From the NCBI GenBank assembly GCA_021793835.1, contig JAJYRZ010000002.1, positions 1 through 39,176 of the forward strand: a stretch of DNA of 39,176 bases, read 5' to 3'. Below are positions 1 to 8,869 of the stretch, piece after piece. Both the position numbers and the translations under genes were made by a program. Origin of the DNA: Actinomycetes bacterium (lineage in GTDB: Bacteria > Actinomycetota > Actinomycetes > Mycobacteriales > Mycobacteriaceae). Numbering within the stretch: position 1 is the first letter of the stretch; each line of letters starts with the position of its first letter. Under the pieces are notes generated by a model. It worked only from the letters and a program-made list of their open reading frames with translations. It made no database searches and had not been told where the DNA came from.

Positions 1-943
1 CCTTGATGAAGCCCTTCTCGAAGTCGGTGTGGATCACCCCGGCCGCCTTCGGCGCGGTGTCGCCGATGCGGATGGTCCAGGCGCGGGCCTCCTTCGGCCC
101 GGCCGTGAGGTAGGTCTGCAGGCCCAGGGTCTTAAAGCCGGCGCGGGCCAGCGCGTGCAGGCCCGGCTCGGACTGGCCCACCGACTCGAGCAGCTCGAGC
201 GCGTCGTCCTCGTCGAGTTCGAGCAGCTCGTACTCGACCTTGGCATCGAGGAACACCGCATCGGCCGGGGCCACCGCGGCGCGCAGCTCGGCCTTGCGGT
301 CCTCGTCGGTGAGCACCTCTTCGTCGGCGTTGAACACGTACAGGAACGGCTTGGCCGTCATCAGGTGCAGCTCGCGCAGCGCCTCCTGGTCGAGCTCGGC
401 GGCCGCCGAGAACAGGGTGCGCCCGTCCTCGAGCACCGTCATCGCCTTCTCCGCCGCGGCGACGGTGGCGGCGAGCTCCTTGTTCTTGCGCGCCTCCTTC
501 TCCAGTCGCGGCAGCGCCCGCTCCAGGGTCTGGACGTCGGCCAGGATCAGCTCGGTCTCGATGACCTCGATGTCGGCCAGCGGATCGACCTGACCGTCGA
601 CGTGGTGGACGTCGGAGTCGGCGAACACGCGCACGACCTGACAGATCGCGTCGGCCTCACGGATGTTGGCCAGGAACTGGTTGCCCATCCCCTCGCCCTC
701 GGAGGCGCCCTTGACGATGCCGGCGATGTCGACGAACGACACCACGGCGGGCAGGATCCGCTCGGAGCCGAAGATCTCGGCCAGCCGGGCCAGGCGCGGG
801 TCGGGCAGTTCGACCACACCGATGTTCGGCTCGATGGTCGCGAACGGGTAGTTCGCGGCCAGCACGTCGTTACGGGTCAGGGCATTGAACAGGGTCGACT
901 TGCCGACATTGGGCAGTCCCACGATTCCAAGGGTCAGGCTCAC
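1..943 (-). CDS. ychF: Redox-regulated ATPase/GTPase YchF, partial (C-terminus outside the window)
   Basis: This is an Obg-family P-loop NTPase of the YchF/OLA1 type, a ribosome-associated protein that usually hydrolyses ATP. About 314 residues are visible; the family is about 360 long, so roughly 45 C-terminal residues, the end of the TGS domain, lie beyond the window. The G1 motif GLPNVGKST is at residues 9-17, the switch II motif DIAGIVKGASEGEG is near residue 70, and the G4 position reads NADE instead of NKxD, the hallmark of the YchF subgroup. The GTG at 941-943 is the only plausible start, because an in-frame TAG lies five codons upstream. The gene begins 12 bases after the chloride channel stop, so read-through from that gene is possible; a TAGACT hexamer 9 bases upstream may also drive its own nearly leaderless transcript. 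Confidence 0.95.
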   Translation of the reverse strand, partial: MSLTLGIVGLPNVGKSTLFNALTRNDVLAANYPFATIEPNIGVVELPDPRLARLAEIFGSERILPAVVSFVDIAGIVKGASEGEGMGNQFLANIREADAICQVVRVFADSDVHHVDGQVDPLADIEVIETELILADVQTLERALPRLEKEARKNKELAATVAAAEKAMTVLEDGRTLFSAAAELDQEALRELHLMTAKPFLYVFNADEEVLTDEDRKAELRAAVAPADAVFLDAKVEYELLELDEDDALELLESVGQSEPGLHALARAGFKTLGLQTYLTAGPKEARAWTIRIGDTAPKAAGVIHTDFEKGFIK

Positions 944-952
944 GAGTTCAGT

Positions 953-958
953 AGTCTA
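953..958 (-). promoter_or_regulatory. Candidate -10 element for ychF
   Basis: On the minus strand TAGACT (pattern TANNNT) lies 9 bases before the ychF GTG and overlaps the stop codon of the upstream channel gene. No good Shine-Dalgarno sequence is present, so a leaderless or near-leaderless transcript is possible. This is a pattern match only. Confidence 0.35.
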
Positions 959-3052
959 CGCGCCCGCCACCGAGGCGGGCTCCCCGCCGAGCAGGGCGCG
1001 CAGCCCGGCCACGTCCTCCGGTGCGCTGAGCACGGTCACGGTGTCGCCGGCGGCCATCACCAGTTCGTCGTCGGCAGGCAGCACCGCGGGCCCGCGCATC
1101 ACCGACAGCACCAGGGCCCCGGCGGGCAGATCCAGGGCGGTGGCCGCGGTGCCGATCGCCGCGGACCCGGCGCCGACGGTCATCTCGGTGAACTCGGCGC
1201 CCTCGGCGATGCGGCCGAAACGGCGGGCGTCCTCGTCGACCGCGCGGCGGTAGCCGCCGACGATGTCGGCGACGGTGACGATCCCGCACACCTTCCGCTC
1301 GTCGTCGACCACGGTCAGCCACCGGTGCCCGGCCGGCAGGGCCTGCACCGCGGTCTCCAGGGTCGCCGAATCGCGCACGCTGCCCGCGTCCCGACGCACG
1401 GCCGAGCGGATCGACTCCTCGCCCGGGTCGGCCTGCTCGGCCGCGGCGGTGTCGAGCACCCCGACCATCCGGCCGTCGGCGTCGATCACCGGCAGCCCGT
1501 CGATCGGTGCCGCGGCCAGCGCGGTGCGCGCCTGCGCCCAATGATCGGTCTCGCTCAGCGCGGTGACGCTCCGGCGCACTTCAAAGACCTGGATCCGGTC
1601 GAGCAGCGGCAGACCGTCGCTCACCCGGTTGGCGTATTCCGATTCGCGGCTGTCGAGCTGTTCGCTGTAGATGGTGTCGCCGGTCTGACGCACCAGCAGG
1701 TAGGCCAGTCCCACGGCGAGCATGCCCGGCACCATGATGTTGTAGCTGCCGGTCATCTCGGCGACCATCAGCATCACCGCCAGCGGCACGTGGGCGATCG
1801 AACCGAAGCAGGCCATCATCCCGACCACGGCGAAGGGGGCGGGCCCGTCGGGCAGCCAGGGCGCGTCGAGTTCGTGCAGCACCCGCCACACCGCGGCGCC
1901 GACGAAGGCGCCGATGACCACACCGGGGCCGAAGATGCCGCCGGATCCGCCGGTGCCGATCGACAGCGAGGTGGCCGCGATCTTGGCCAGCGGCAGCACG
2001 ATCACCAGCCACAGCGGCAGCATCAGCAGAGCTTCGGCCTCCAGCGCCTTCTGCGCCCAGCCGTAGCCGGTGCCGAGCACCTGCGGCATGGCCAGGCCCA
2101 TGAGCCCGACCAGCACCCCGCCCACGGTGGCCTTGGCGATCTTCGACCAGCGCCCCGCACCCGGGATGGCCGCGTTGAGCCGCACCGTGCCGTAGAAGCC
2201 GCGGCTGTAGGCGATGCCGATGACCCCGGCGATGATCCCGATCACCGCGAACCACAGCAGCTGCGCCGGATCGGTGAACCGGTAGGAGGTCGCCGCGTCG
2301 CCGAACAGCGGGGCGTAGCCCTCCACCGAACCGAAGACGGCGAAGGCGACGATCGAGGTGATGAACCCGGGGATCAGCACCCGGTTGTCGAAGTCCTCCT
2401 TGTAGGCGATCGAGGCGGCGAGCACCGCGCCGCCGAGCGGGGCGCCGAAGATCGCGCCGATGCCCGACCCGATGCCCACGCCCACCGCGATGCGCCCGTC
2501 TCCCGGGCGCAGATCGAACCAGCGGGCCAGCACCGACCCGAAACCGGCCGAGATCTGTGCGGTCGGCCCTTCCCGGCCGCCCGAGCCGCCCGAACCGATG
2601 GTCAGCGCGGAGGCGATCAGTTTGATCGCCACGGTCACCGGCCGGATACCGCGCGGGTTCTGGTGGATGGCTTTGATCGCGGCATCGGTGCCGTGCCCTT
2701 CGGCCTCGGGCGCGAAGGTGAACACCAGCAGCGCCGACAGCAGCGCTCCCCCGCCGACGGTCAGCGGGATCGCCCACGGCCGGGTGAAGGCGGAGAATCC
2801 GGTGCCGCTGCCGGAGTGCCCGCCGTCGCCGGCAGCGGTCGGCGGGGTGTAGCCGCCGATGTCGCGCAGCAACCAGCCGGTGGACGATTCGAGCAGCCAG
2901 TAGAACCCGATCGCACCCAGCCCGGCCACCACCCCGATCAGGGCACCGAGGAAGAGCCACTTCTTCAGATAATCGGTGCGGTGCAGCCACCGACCGGTCA
3001 CGGCACCGGCCGCCCGCACACCACGGACCAGTCCCGAAGAGTTTTCCGCCAT
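956..3052 (-). CDS. CLC-type chloride channel/transporter with CBS pair and RCK_C domain
   Basis: This 698-residue inner-membrane protein belongs to the CLC family, which moves chloride or exchanges it for protons. The membrane part spans about residues 30-455. It carries the selectivity motif GREGP at 159-163, with the gating glutamate at E161, and GIFGP at 372-376. The cytoplasmic tail has a CBS-like pair at about 485-600 and, unusually, a further segment at about 615-690 resembling the TrkA-C/RCK_C ligand-binding domain of potassium systems. The gating glutamate is kept, which fits a coupled exchanger or a gated channel. The start is the ATG at 3050-3052. It diverges from the AI-2E-family gene over 213 bases in which I recognise no clear promoter, and ychF follows after 12 bases. 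I cannot tell channel from antiporter by sequence. Confidence 0.9.
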   Translation of the reverse strand: MAENSSGLVRGVRAAGAVTGRWLHRTDYLKKWLFLGALIGVVAGLGAIGFYWLLESSTGWLLRDIGGYTPPTAAGDGGHSGSGTGFSAFTRPWAIPLTVGGGALLSALLVFTFAPEAEGHGTDAAIKAIHQNPRGIRPVTVAIKLIASALTIGSGGSGGREGPTAQISAGFGSVLARWFDLRPGDGRIAVGVGIGSGIGAIFGAPLGGAVLAASIAYKEDFDNRVLIPGFITSIVAFAVFGSVEGYAPLFGDAATSYRFTDPAQLLWFAVIGIIAGVIGIAYSRGFYGTVRLNAAIPGAGRWSKIAKATVGGVLVGLMGLAMPQVLGTGYGWAQKALEAEALLMLPLWLVIVLPLAKIAATSLSIGTGGSGGIFGPGVVIGAFVGAAVWRVLHELDAPWLPDGPAPFAVVGMMACFGSIAHVPLAVMLMVAEMTGSYNIMVPGMLAVGLAYLLVRQTGDTIYSEQLDSRESEYANRVSDGLPLLDRIQVFEVRRSVTALSETDHWAQARTALAAAPIDGLPVIDADGRMVGVLDTAAAEQADPGEESIRSAVRRDAGSVRDSATLETAVQALPAGHRWLTVVDDERKVCGIVTVADIVGGYRRAVDEDARRFGRIAEGAEFTEMTVGAGSAAIGTAATALDLPAGALVLSVMRGPAVLPADDELVMAAGDTVTVLSAPEDVAGLRALLGGEPASVAGA

Positions 3053-3265
3053 GTCCCGAATCCTAGAGCGCCCGTCTCATCCCGGGTGACGCTCAGACCG
3101 TTCGGCCCCACCCACCGGCTCACCCCCGTCCTGTCGTCGACACGATTTCGCACCGCCCGGGGGTGCGTCTTCCGCGCACCGGGCCCGACCGGGTGCGATC
3201 ATGGGGTCGGTCGGGGCCACCGCCGTGGCCCCACACGTGTCCGGGACCGATCCGCAGGAGGCTCG

Positions 3266-4612
3266 ATGTCCGATCCCGCCCCGCAGGCCCGCCGCCGCAT
3301 GCGTGGTCATGTCATCGGCCAGGGCGGTCGCTGGCTCGCCGAGTGGAGCCTGCGGCTGATCCTGATCGTCGGCGCACTGTGGATCATCGATCTGTTGGTC
3401 AGCCGGCTGTGGGTGATGGTGCTGCCGGTCCTGCTGTCCCTGCTGCTGGTCTCGGTGCTCTGGCCGGTCACCGATTGGCTGCGCCGCCATAAGGTGCCGC
3501 CGGCCGCCGCGTCCGGGTTGACCCTGCTGCTGCTGGCCGGTGTCGGCGCGGGCATGGTCACCATGGTCGCGACCTCGGTGATCGATCAGTCGGGCGAACT
3601 GGCCGACAAGGCCACCCAGGGGCTGCGGCAGGTGCAGGACTGGTTGACCGGTCCGCCGGTGAACCTGCAGCCCGATCAGATCAGCGGGGCCATCGATTCT
3701 CTGGTCGGGCGGGTGCAGTCCAGTGCCGACCGGCTGGCGGTCGGTGTGTTCAGCGGGGTCTCCACGGCCGCGTCGATGCTGTTCACCCTGATGCTCGTGG
3801 TGATGCTGTCGTTCCTGTTCCTCAAGGACGGGCCGAAGTTCCTGCCGTGGCTCAAGCGCACCTCCGGGTCGCCGGCCGCGGTGCACATCGGCGAGGTCTC
3901 GAGCCGGATGTGGAACACCCTCGGCGGGTTCATCCGCACGCAAGCGCTGGTGTCGTTCATCGACGCGTTCTTCATCGGCCTGGGTCTGGTGATCATGGGT
4001 GTGCCGCTCGCCCTGGCGCTGGCCCTGATCACCTTCTTCGCCGGGTTCATCCCGATCCTCGGTGCCTTCGTCGCCGGCGGGCTCGCGGTATTGGTCGCAC
4101 TGGTGGCCAACGGGCCGACCACGGCGCTGATCGTGTTCATCATCATCCTGGTGGTCCAGCAGCTCGAAGGGAACGTGCTCAGCCCGATCCTGCAGGGCAA
4201 GTCGATGGAGCTGCATCCGGCCGTGGTGCTGTTGGCGGTCGCCACCGGCGGCGGCCTGTGGGGCATCATGGGCGCCTTCCTCGCCGTTCCGGTCGCCGCG
4301 ATGTTCGCCGTGGTCCTGCGCTACCTCAACGAGCAGATATCACTGCGCGCCGAGGAGGCCTATCTCGACGAGCAGCTCGACGAGGAGGAACAGATAGCCG
4401 CCTCGATCGCCCGGTCCCGCACCGGCACCCGAGGGCTGGCCGATCGATTGACCTTCCGGCGCCGCGGTCAGGACGCCGAGAAGGCCGAAACCACCGACAG
4501 CGGCACCGCGCCGTATCGGCACGCCGATCCCGCACCGGAGTCCGATCCGGGTCCGGATGCCGCGCCGACCGATACGACTACCGAGGACGGACCGGAGCCG
4601 GGCGGCAGCTAG
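3266..4612 (+). CDS. AI-2E family (UPF0118) transporter-like membrane protein
   Basis: A 448-residue polytopic membrane protein of the AI-2E transporter superfamily. The architecture is typical: two adjacent helices near the N-terminus (about residues 24-70), a third soon after, a soluble segment at about 110-165, then five or so helices from about 170 to 355. The family-typical stretch FIPILGAFVAG and the segment QQLEGNVLSPILQGKSMELHP are present. The last 90 residues are acidic and low in complexity, and probably disordered. The ATG at 3266 follows an AGGAGG at 3256-3261 with 4 bases between, which decides the start; the reading frame stays open far upstream but that part is antisense to the channel gene. 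It corresponds in position to M. tuberculosis Rv1101c. The substrate is unknown: the family name comes from one autoinducer-2 report and other members export sodium or other solutes. Confidence 0.88.
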   Translation: MSDPAPQARRRMRGHVIGQGGRWLAEWSLRLILIVGALWIIDLLVSRLWVMVLPVLLSLLLVSVLWPVTDWLRRHKVPPAAASGLTLLLLAGVGAGMVTMVATSVIDQSGELADKATQGLRQVQDWLTGPPVNLQPDQISGAIDSLVGRVQSSADRLAVGVFSGVSTAASMLFTLMLVVMLSFLFLKDGPKFLPWLKRTSGSPAAVHIGEVSSRMWNTLGGFIRTQALVSFIDAFFIGLGLVIMGVPLALALALITFFAGFIPILGAFVAGGLAVLVALVANGPTTALIVFIIILVVQQLEGNVLSPILQGKSMELHPAVVLLAVATGGGLWGIMGAFLAVPVAAMFAVVLRYLNEQISLRAEEAYLDEQLDEEEQIAASIARSRTGTRGLADRLTFRRRGQDAEKAETTDSGTAPYRHADPAPESDPGPDAAPTDTTTEDGPEPGGS

Positions 4613-4640
4613 TCCGCTGGGTGTCGGTGTACCCCGGTTC

Positions 4641-7640
4641 TCACGGCAGGGTCACCTGCACCTGAGATCCCGCCCCGGTCTTGTCGACGAACAGCCGGCT
4701 CGGGATCCGGTGGCGCATCTCGGCGACGTGGCTGACGATGCCCACCGCTCGCCCGCCGGCACGTAGTTCGTCGAGCACGCCCATCACCTGGTCGAGGGTC
4801 TCGGAGTCGAGCGTGCCGAATCCTTCGTCGATGAACAGGGTGTCGATCCGGATGCCGCCGGCCTCCGCCGAGACCACGTCGGCCAGCCCCAATGCCAGCG
4901 ACAGCGAGGCCATGAAGGTCTCCCCGCCCGAAAGGGTCTCGGTCGGTCGTACCCGTCCGGTGTCACCGTCGAGTACGTCCAGGGCCAGGCCGCCGCTGCG
5001 TTCGCCGCCGATCCGGCCGTCGGAGTGGATGAACTCGTACCGTCCGCCGGACATGATCCGCAGCCGCTGGGACGCTACCGCCACCACTTCCTCCAGCCGT
5101 GCCGCCAGCACGTAGCTGCGCAGCGATATCTGCCGCGCGTTGCCGCCGAGGCCGCGGACCACCTGGGTGAGCTCGTACAGTTCGCGATACCGCGCCAGCA
5201 CCGGTGCCAGGTCCGTCAGTTCGGCGGACAGTTCCGCTCTGCGCGCACTGACCCGTTCGAACCGATGCCGGGCCTCGTCGTAGGCGCGGCGACCGACGAC
5301 CAGGGCCTCTTCGGCCTCGGCGGCCGCCTGTTCCGTCCCGGCCGTGTCCACCGGTTCGTCGATGTCGCCGGCCGCCGTCACGGCGGGTTCGGCGAGCACC
5401 GCACGCGCGGCCGCCTCCACCCGTGCCGCCTCGGCGAGCTGTTCGTCGATCCGGCTGCGCCGGGTCGGGTCGCGACGTGCGGCCAGGGCCTGGGCCGCGG
5501 TGTCGAACCCGTTGTCCGCCAGGGCAGCGGCCAGACCGGTCTCGGCCTTGGTCGCCCGATCCCGCGCATCGGCCACCCGCGTGAGCTGCTCGAGCAGGGC
5601 CGTGACGGTGTCTCGCAGCCGCTCGACCCGCTGGGCGCGGGCGGCGACGGTGCCGTCCTCTCCGGCGGCGGCGGTGATGCGCTCGTCCAGGGTGCGGATC
5701 CGCGCATCGAGGTCGTCGATCCGTTTGGTCGCCGTCTCCCGTTCGGTGCGCAGCGATGTGCTGCGGGTCTGCGCAGAGGTCTGCGCGCCGATGAGGTCTT
5801 CGAGCTCCGCCTTGGCCTTCGGCAGTTCCTCGGCCGCAGACCGTGCCGCGGCCGCGGCCTCCTGGGCCTCGGTGTGCCGGCGGTCCGCTTCTGCGGCGTC
5901 GAGGCCGGCCGCCTTCTCGACCAGCAGCGCGACCTCGGTGCCCAGGTCGTGTGCTGCGGCACGCGCGACCTCGGCCTCTGCCGCGGCGGCGTCCAGAGCG
6001 TTCTGCGCCGCCGACTCGTCCTCTTCGGTGACGGGGCTGGCGGCGGTGCGGGCCGGCTGCGGGTGTTCGGTGGCGCCGCAGACCCCGCAGGGCTCGCCGG
6101 AGACCAGTTCGGCCGCCAGCTCCGCCGCCATTCCGGCCAGACGTCTCTCCCGTAGGTCCAGGCTGTGCGCCCGGGCGCTCAGGTGAGCCTGGGCCGCAGT
6201 TTCGGCGCGCTCCTTCGCCGCTGCCAGTCGCTGCTGTGCCGCCTCGACGGCGGTGGCGGCGTCGGCCACAGCCCGCGCTGCCGTCACCGCCTCGTCTGCG
6301 CCCGCGGCGGTGGCCGCGAGTCGGTCGAGCGGCTCCAGGCGGGCACGGGCGCTGTCGATCAGGGCGGGGGCGGCGGCGATCTTCTCGGTCAGTTCCGCCG
6401 ACTCCGCATCGGCGCGCGCCAGTGCCGCGGTCACCTCGTCACGTTCGGTCACCGCCTCGTCACGGGCACGCTCCTGCTCCGCGGCCGCCGCCAGGGCACG
6501 GGCTTCGGTGTGCCACCGATCGATCGCGTCGCGCAAGCGGTCGGCCGCTATCGCATCGTCTGCGTCACCGGTCCGCGCCTGCTGCACCACCGCGGCGCCT
6601 TCCGGGTCTGTGTCTGCGGCATCGATGTGCCCGCGCAGCCGTCGCAGCGCCTGCTCGACCGCGGTCACCGATTCGTCCCGGTGGGTGATCGCCCAGGCCA
6701 CCTTCTCCGCCCGGTCGGCATCCGCCGCCTCGGCGGTGAGCTGGGCACGCAGTTCGGCCTCGGCGGCGTGTGCGGCCAGACGATCACGGGCCTGCACCGC
6801 GCGGGCCCGGTCCTTGGCCAGTTCAGCGGCCCTTCGCGCCTCGGCGCGAGCCTGTTCGGCCCGACTGCGCAGCAGCTCGAACTCCGGATATCTGGCCTCG
6901 ACGGCCGCGTGACAGCGGTCGACCTGCAGGTCGGCCCATTCCTGTTCGTCGCCGTCGACATCGGGCTCGTAATCGCTGCATCCGGCGGCCTCGGCGACCG
7001 TGGCCACGGTGCCGAGCACCCTGTTGCGTGCCGTCGCGATCCGCGCCGACTCCGCCTTCTCCCGGTCGACGAACCACTGCTCGATCGAGGCGAACCGGGA
7101 GGTGTCGAACAGTCGCTCGAGGAGGATGCCGCGGTCTTTGGTGTTGGAGTTCAAGAACTTCGCGAACTGGCCCTGCGGCAGCATCACGACCTGTTCGAAC
7201 TGGCTGCTCTTCAGTCCCAGGAGCCGCACGACCGCCTCCCCGATGTCGGGCAGCCGGCTCAGGTTGTCCCCGCCCTGTGCGTCCAGCCATTCGAGCACAC
7301 CGCGAGGCTGCTGGGTGACGGTGCCGGTTCCGCGCTTGCGGGGTCGTTCGAACCCCGGGCTGCGGGTGATGCGCAGCGTCCGGCCGCCGATGGTCGCTTC
7401 CAGAACCACGGTCGGGGTGACCTGGGCGTCGGAGTGGTCGGACTTGAGCCGCTTGTGTCCGCGGCTGCCCGGCACCGTGCCGTAGAGCGCGAAGCTGACC
7501 GCGTCGAGAATGGTGGTCTTGCCCGACCCGGTCGGGCCGTGCAGCAGGAACAGGCCATCGGCCGACAGCGCATCGAAGTCGATGCGTTCGGTACCGCCGA
7601 ATGCCCCGAAGGCCGTGATCTCCAGTGAGTGCAGTCGCAT
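4641..7640 (-). CDS. sbcC: Exonuclease SbcC, SMC-like ATPase subunit of the SbcCD (Mre11-Rad50) nuclease
   Basis: A 999-residue Rad50/SbcC ATPase. With SbcD it forms an ATP-dependent nuclease that opens DNA hairpins and processes blocked DNA ends. The Walker A motif GPTGSGKT is at residues 35-42. Long Ala/Glu/Arg-rich coiled coils flank a zinc hook CGVC (C518 and C521), which joins two molecules. The C-terminal lobe has the signature LSGGE from residue 903 and the Walker B segment ending in DE at 938-939. The length is normal for actinobacterial SbcC. The ATG at 7638-7640 lies 3 bases after the sbcD stop, so the two subunits are made from one message. It is convergent with the AI-2E-family gene, with only 28 bases between the two stops and no clear terminator. 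Confidence 0.97.
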   Translation of the reverse strand: MRLHSLEITAFGAFGGTERIDFDALSADGLFLLHGPTGSGKTTILDAVSFALYGTVPGSRGHKRLKSDHSDAQVTPTVVLEATIGGRTLRITRSPGFERPRKRGTGTVTQQPRGVLEWLDAQGGDNLSRLPDIGEAVVRLLGLKSSQFEQVVMLPQGQFAKFLNSNTKDRGILLERLFDTSRFASIEQWFVDREKAESARIATARNRVLGTVATVAEAAGCSDYEPDVDGDEQEWADLQVDRCHAAVEARYPEFELLRSRAEQARAEARRAAELAKDRARAVQARDRLAAHAAEAELRAQLTAEAADADRAEKVAWAITHRDESVTAVEQALRRLRGHIDAADTDPEGAAVVQQARTGDADDAIAADRLRDAIDRWHTEARALAAAAEQERARDEAVTERDEVTAALARADAESAELTEKIAAAPALIDSARARLEPLDRLAATAAGADEAVTAARAVADAATAVEAAQQRLAAAKERAETAAQAHLSARAHSLDLRERRLAGMAAELAAELVSGEPCGVCGATEHPQPARTAASPVTEEDESAAQNALDAAAAEAEVARAAAHDLGTEVALLVEKAAGLDAAEADRRHTEAQEAAAAARSAAEELPKAKAELEDLIGAQTSAQTRSTSLRTERETATKRIDDLDARIRTLDERITAAAGEDGTVAARAQRVERLRDTVTALLEQLTRVADARDRATKAETGLAAALADNGFDTAAQALAARRDPTRRSRIDEQLAEAARVEAAARAVLAEPAVTAAGDIDEPVDTAGTEQAAAEAEEALVVGRRAYDEARHRFERVSARRAELSAELTDLAPVLARYRELYELTQVVRGLGGNARQISLRSYVLAARLEEVVAVASQRLRIMSGGRYEFIHSDGRIGGERSGGLALDVLDGDTGRVRPTETLSGGETFMASLSLALGLADVVSAEAGGIRIDTLFIDEGFGTLDSETLDQVMGVLDELRAGGRAVGIVSHVAEMRHRIPSRLFVDKTGAGSQVQVTLP

Positions 7641-7643
7641 CGA

Positions 7644-8783
7644 TCAGCCCTCCACAACCCGTGCCGCGGACAGTGCGGCGGTGATCAGCTCGGCCTGTTC
7701 CTCGGTCGGGCCGCGATAGACGTCGTCGAGGAAGGAGGTGAATACCTCCCGGTCGTCCTTGCCGCGCACCCGCTCCCGGTAGTGCAGCGCGTCGTCGCCG
7801 CCGGGTCGCTGCCACTCCACGTGCACCGCATGCGGAAACCTGCTCTGCAGCCGGCTCATCGCATCGAGCGGACGCACCGTGTCGGTGAGCACGGCCGACA
7901 CGTAGTGATCCTCGGCCTCCTCCCACGCCGGGTCGGTCAGCAGCGTCTCCAGTTCCCCGGTCAGCCTGCTCAATCCGCGCACCTCGGGAAGGTCGACCCG
8001 GGCGACCGGGCCGAGCCCGTCGGCACCGAGCTCGACCAGCCACACCGCCTTGCGGTGGCTGCGCTCGCCGAACGAGTAGGGCAAAGGACTGCCCGAGTAG
8101 CGCACCTCGGCAGAGATCTCCTGCGGGGAGTGCAGGTGCCCGAGCGCCACATAGTCCACCCCGGAGAACTCCTCGGCCGAGACCGTCTCCACCCCGCCCA
8201 CCGAGATCGACCGCTCCGAACCAGTGGCCTCTCCCCCGACCACGAACGCGTGCGCGGCCACGACGGCGCGAGTGCCCGCCGGTGCCGTGGCCAGGTCTGC
8301 GCGCACCCGGGACATCGCCGCGCGGACCACATCGGTGTGGCTGCGCGCCTCGGGGATGCCCATGGCGCGGCGCACCACCTCCGGTTCCAGATAGGGGATG
8401 CCGTAGAACCGCACCTCGCCGTGCGCATCGGTGCGCACCAGCGGGTGGCCGATGCGGTGGATATCGGTGAACAGGTGCAGACCGCCCGCGGAGCTGAACT
8501 CGGCGCCCGCGCCCACCCGCGCCGGCGAATCGTGGTTGCCGGAGATCACCACCAGCTCGGCACCGGCCTGTCGGATCGCGACGAAGGCCTCGTTGCACAC
8601 CTGCACCGCATCGGCGCTCGGCATCGAGCGGTCGTAGAGGTCCCCGGCCATGACGACCACGTCGACCTTCTCCCGCTCGACGATCTGCGCGATGGCAGCC
8701 AACGCCGCCTCCTGGTCGGCGCGCAGGTCGACGCCGTGAAACGTCCGGCCGATATGCCAATCGGAGGTGTGCAGGATCTTCAT
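7644..8783 (-). CDS. sbcD: Exonuclease SbcD, Mre11-like nuclease subunit
   Basis: A 379-residue calcineurin-fold metallophosphoesterase, the nuclease partner of SbcC. The metal-binding motifs appear in order: SDWHIGR at residues 7-13, GDLYDR near residue 55, GNHDSP near residue 85, and a histidine-rich GHLHSPQ segment in the middle of the protein. The C-terminal part is the SbcD-type DNA-binding and SbcC-docking region. I chose the ATG at 8781-8783, which gives the family-typical start MKILHTSDWHIGR; an open frame continues eight codons upstream but adds no conserved sequence. There is no Shine-Dalgarno, and a TACCGT hexamer lies 7 bases upstream, which suggests a leaderless transcript. It is the first gene of the sbcD-sbcC operon and diverges from rmuC over 86 bases. 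Confidence 0.96.
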   Translation of the reverse strand: MKILHTSDWHIGRTFHGVDLRADQEAALAAIAQIVEREKVDVVVMAGDLYDRSMPSADAVQVCNEAFVAIRQAGAELVVISGNHDSPARVGAGAEFSSAGGLHLFTDIHRIGHPLVRTDAHGEVRFYGIPYLEPEVVRRAMGIPEARSHTDVVRAAMSRVRADLATAPAGTRAVVAAHAFVVGGEATGSERSISVGGVETVSAEEFSGVDYVALGHLHSPQEISAEVRYSGSPLPYSFGERSHRKAVWLVELGADGLGPVARVDLPEVRGLSRLTGELETLLTDPAWEEAEDHYVSAVLTDTVRPLDAMSRLQSRFPHAVHVEWQRPGGDDALHYRERVRGKDDREVFTSFLDDVYRGPTEEQAELITAALSAARVVEG

Positions 8784-8790
8784 GCGACCG

Positions 8791-8796
8791 ACGGTA
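8791..8796 (-). promoter_or_regulatory. Candidate leaderless -10 element for sbcD
   Basis: TACCGT on the minus strand is followed by 7 bases and the sbcD ATG. This is the spacing expected if transcription begins at the start codon. No Shine-Dalgarno is present between them. Confidence 0.45.
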
Positions 8797-8869
8797 GACC
8801 ACTGCACCGACAGTCCCCGGACCGTGCAGCGACACCGGATTGTCGGTGCCGACGGGCATCATCGGGACC

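Noticed and set aside
29-3265. Long open plus-strand frame upstream of the AI-2E-family gene
   Set aside because: It is antisense to ychF and the chloride channel, both of which have clear family motifs; the frame stays open because of high GC. Its translation is low-complexity and the true start is the ATG at 3266.
5025-7628. Two long plus-strand frames antisense to sbcC
   Set aside because: They shadow sbcC, which has Walker A, zinc hook, signature and Walker B motifs.
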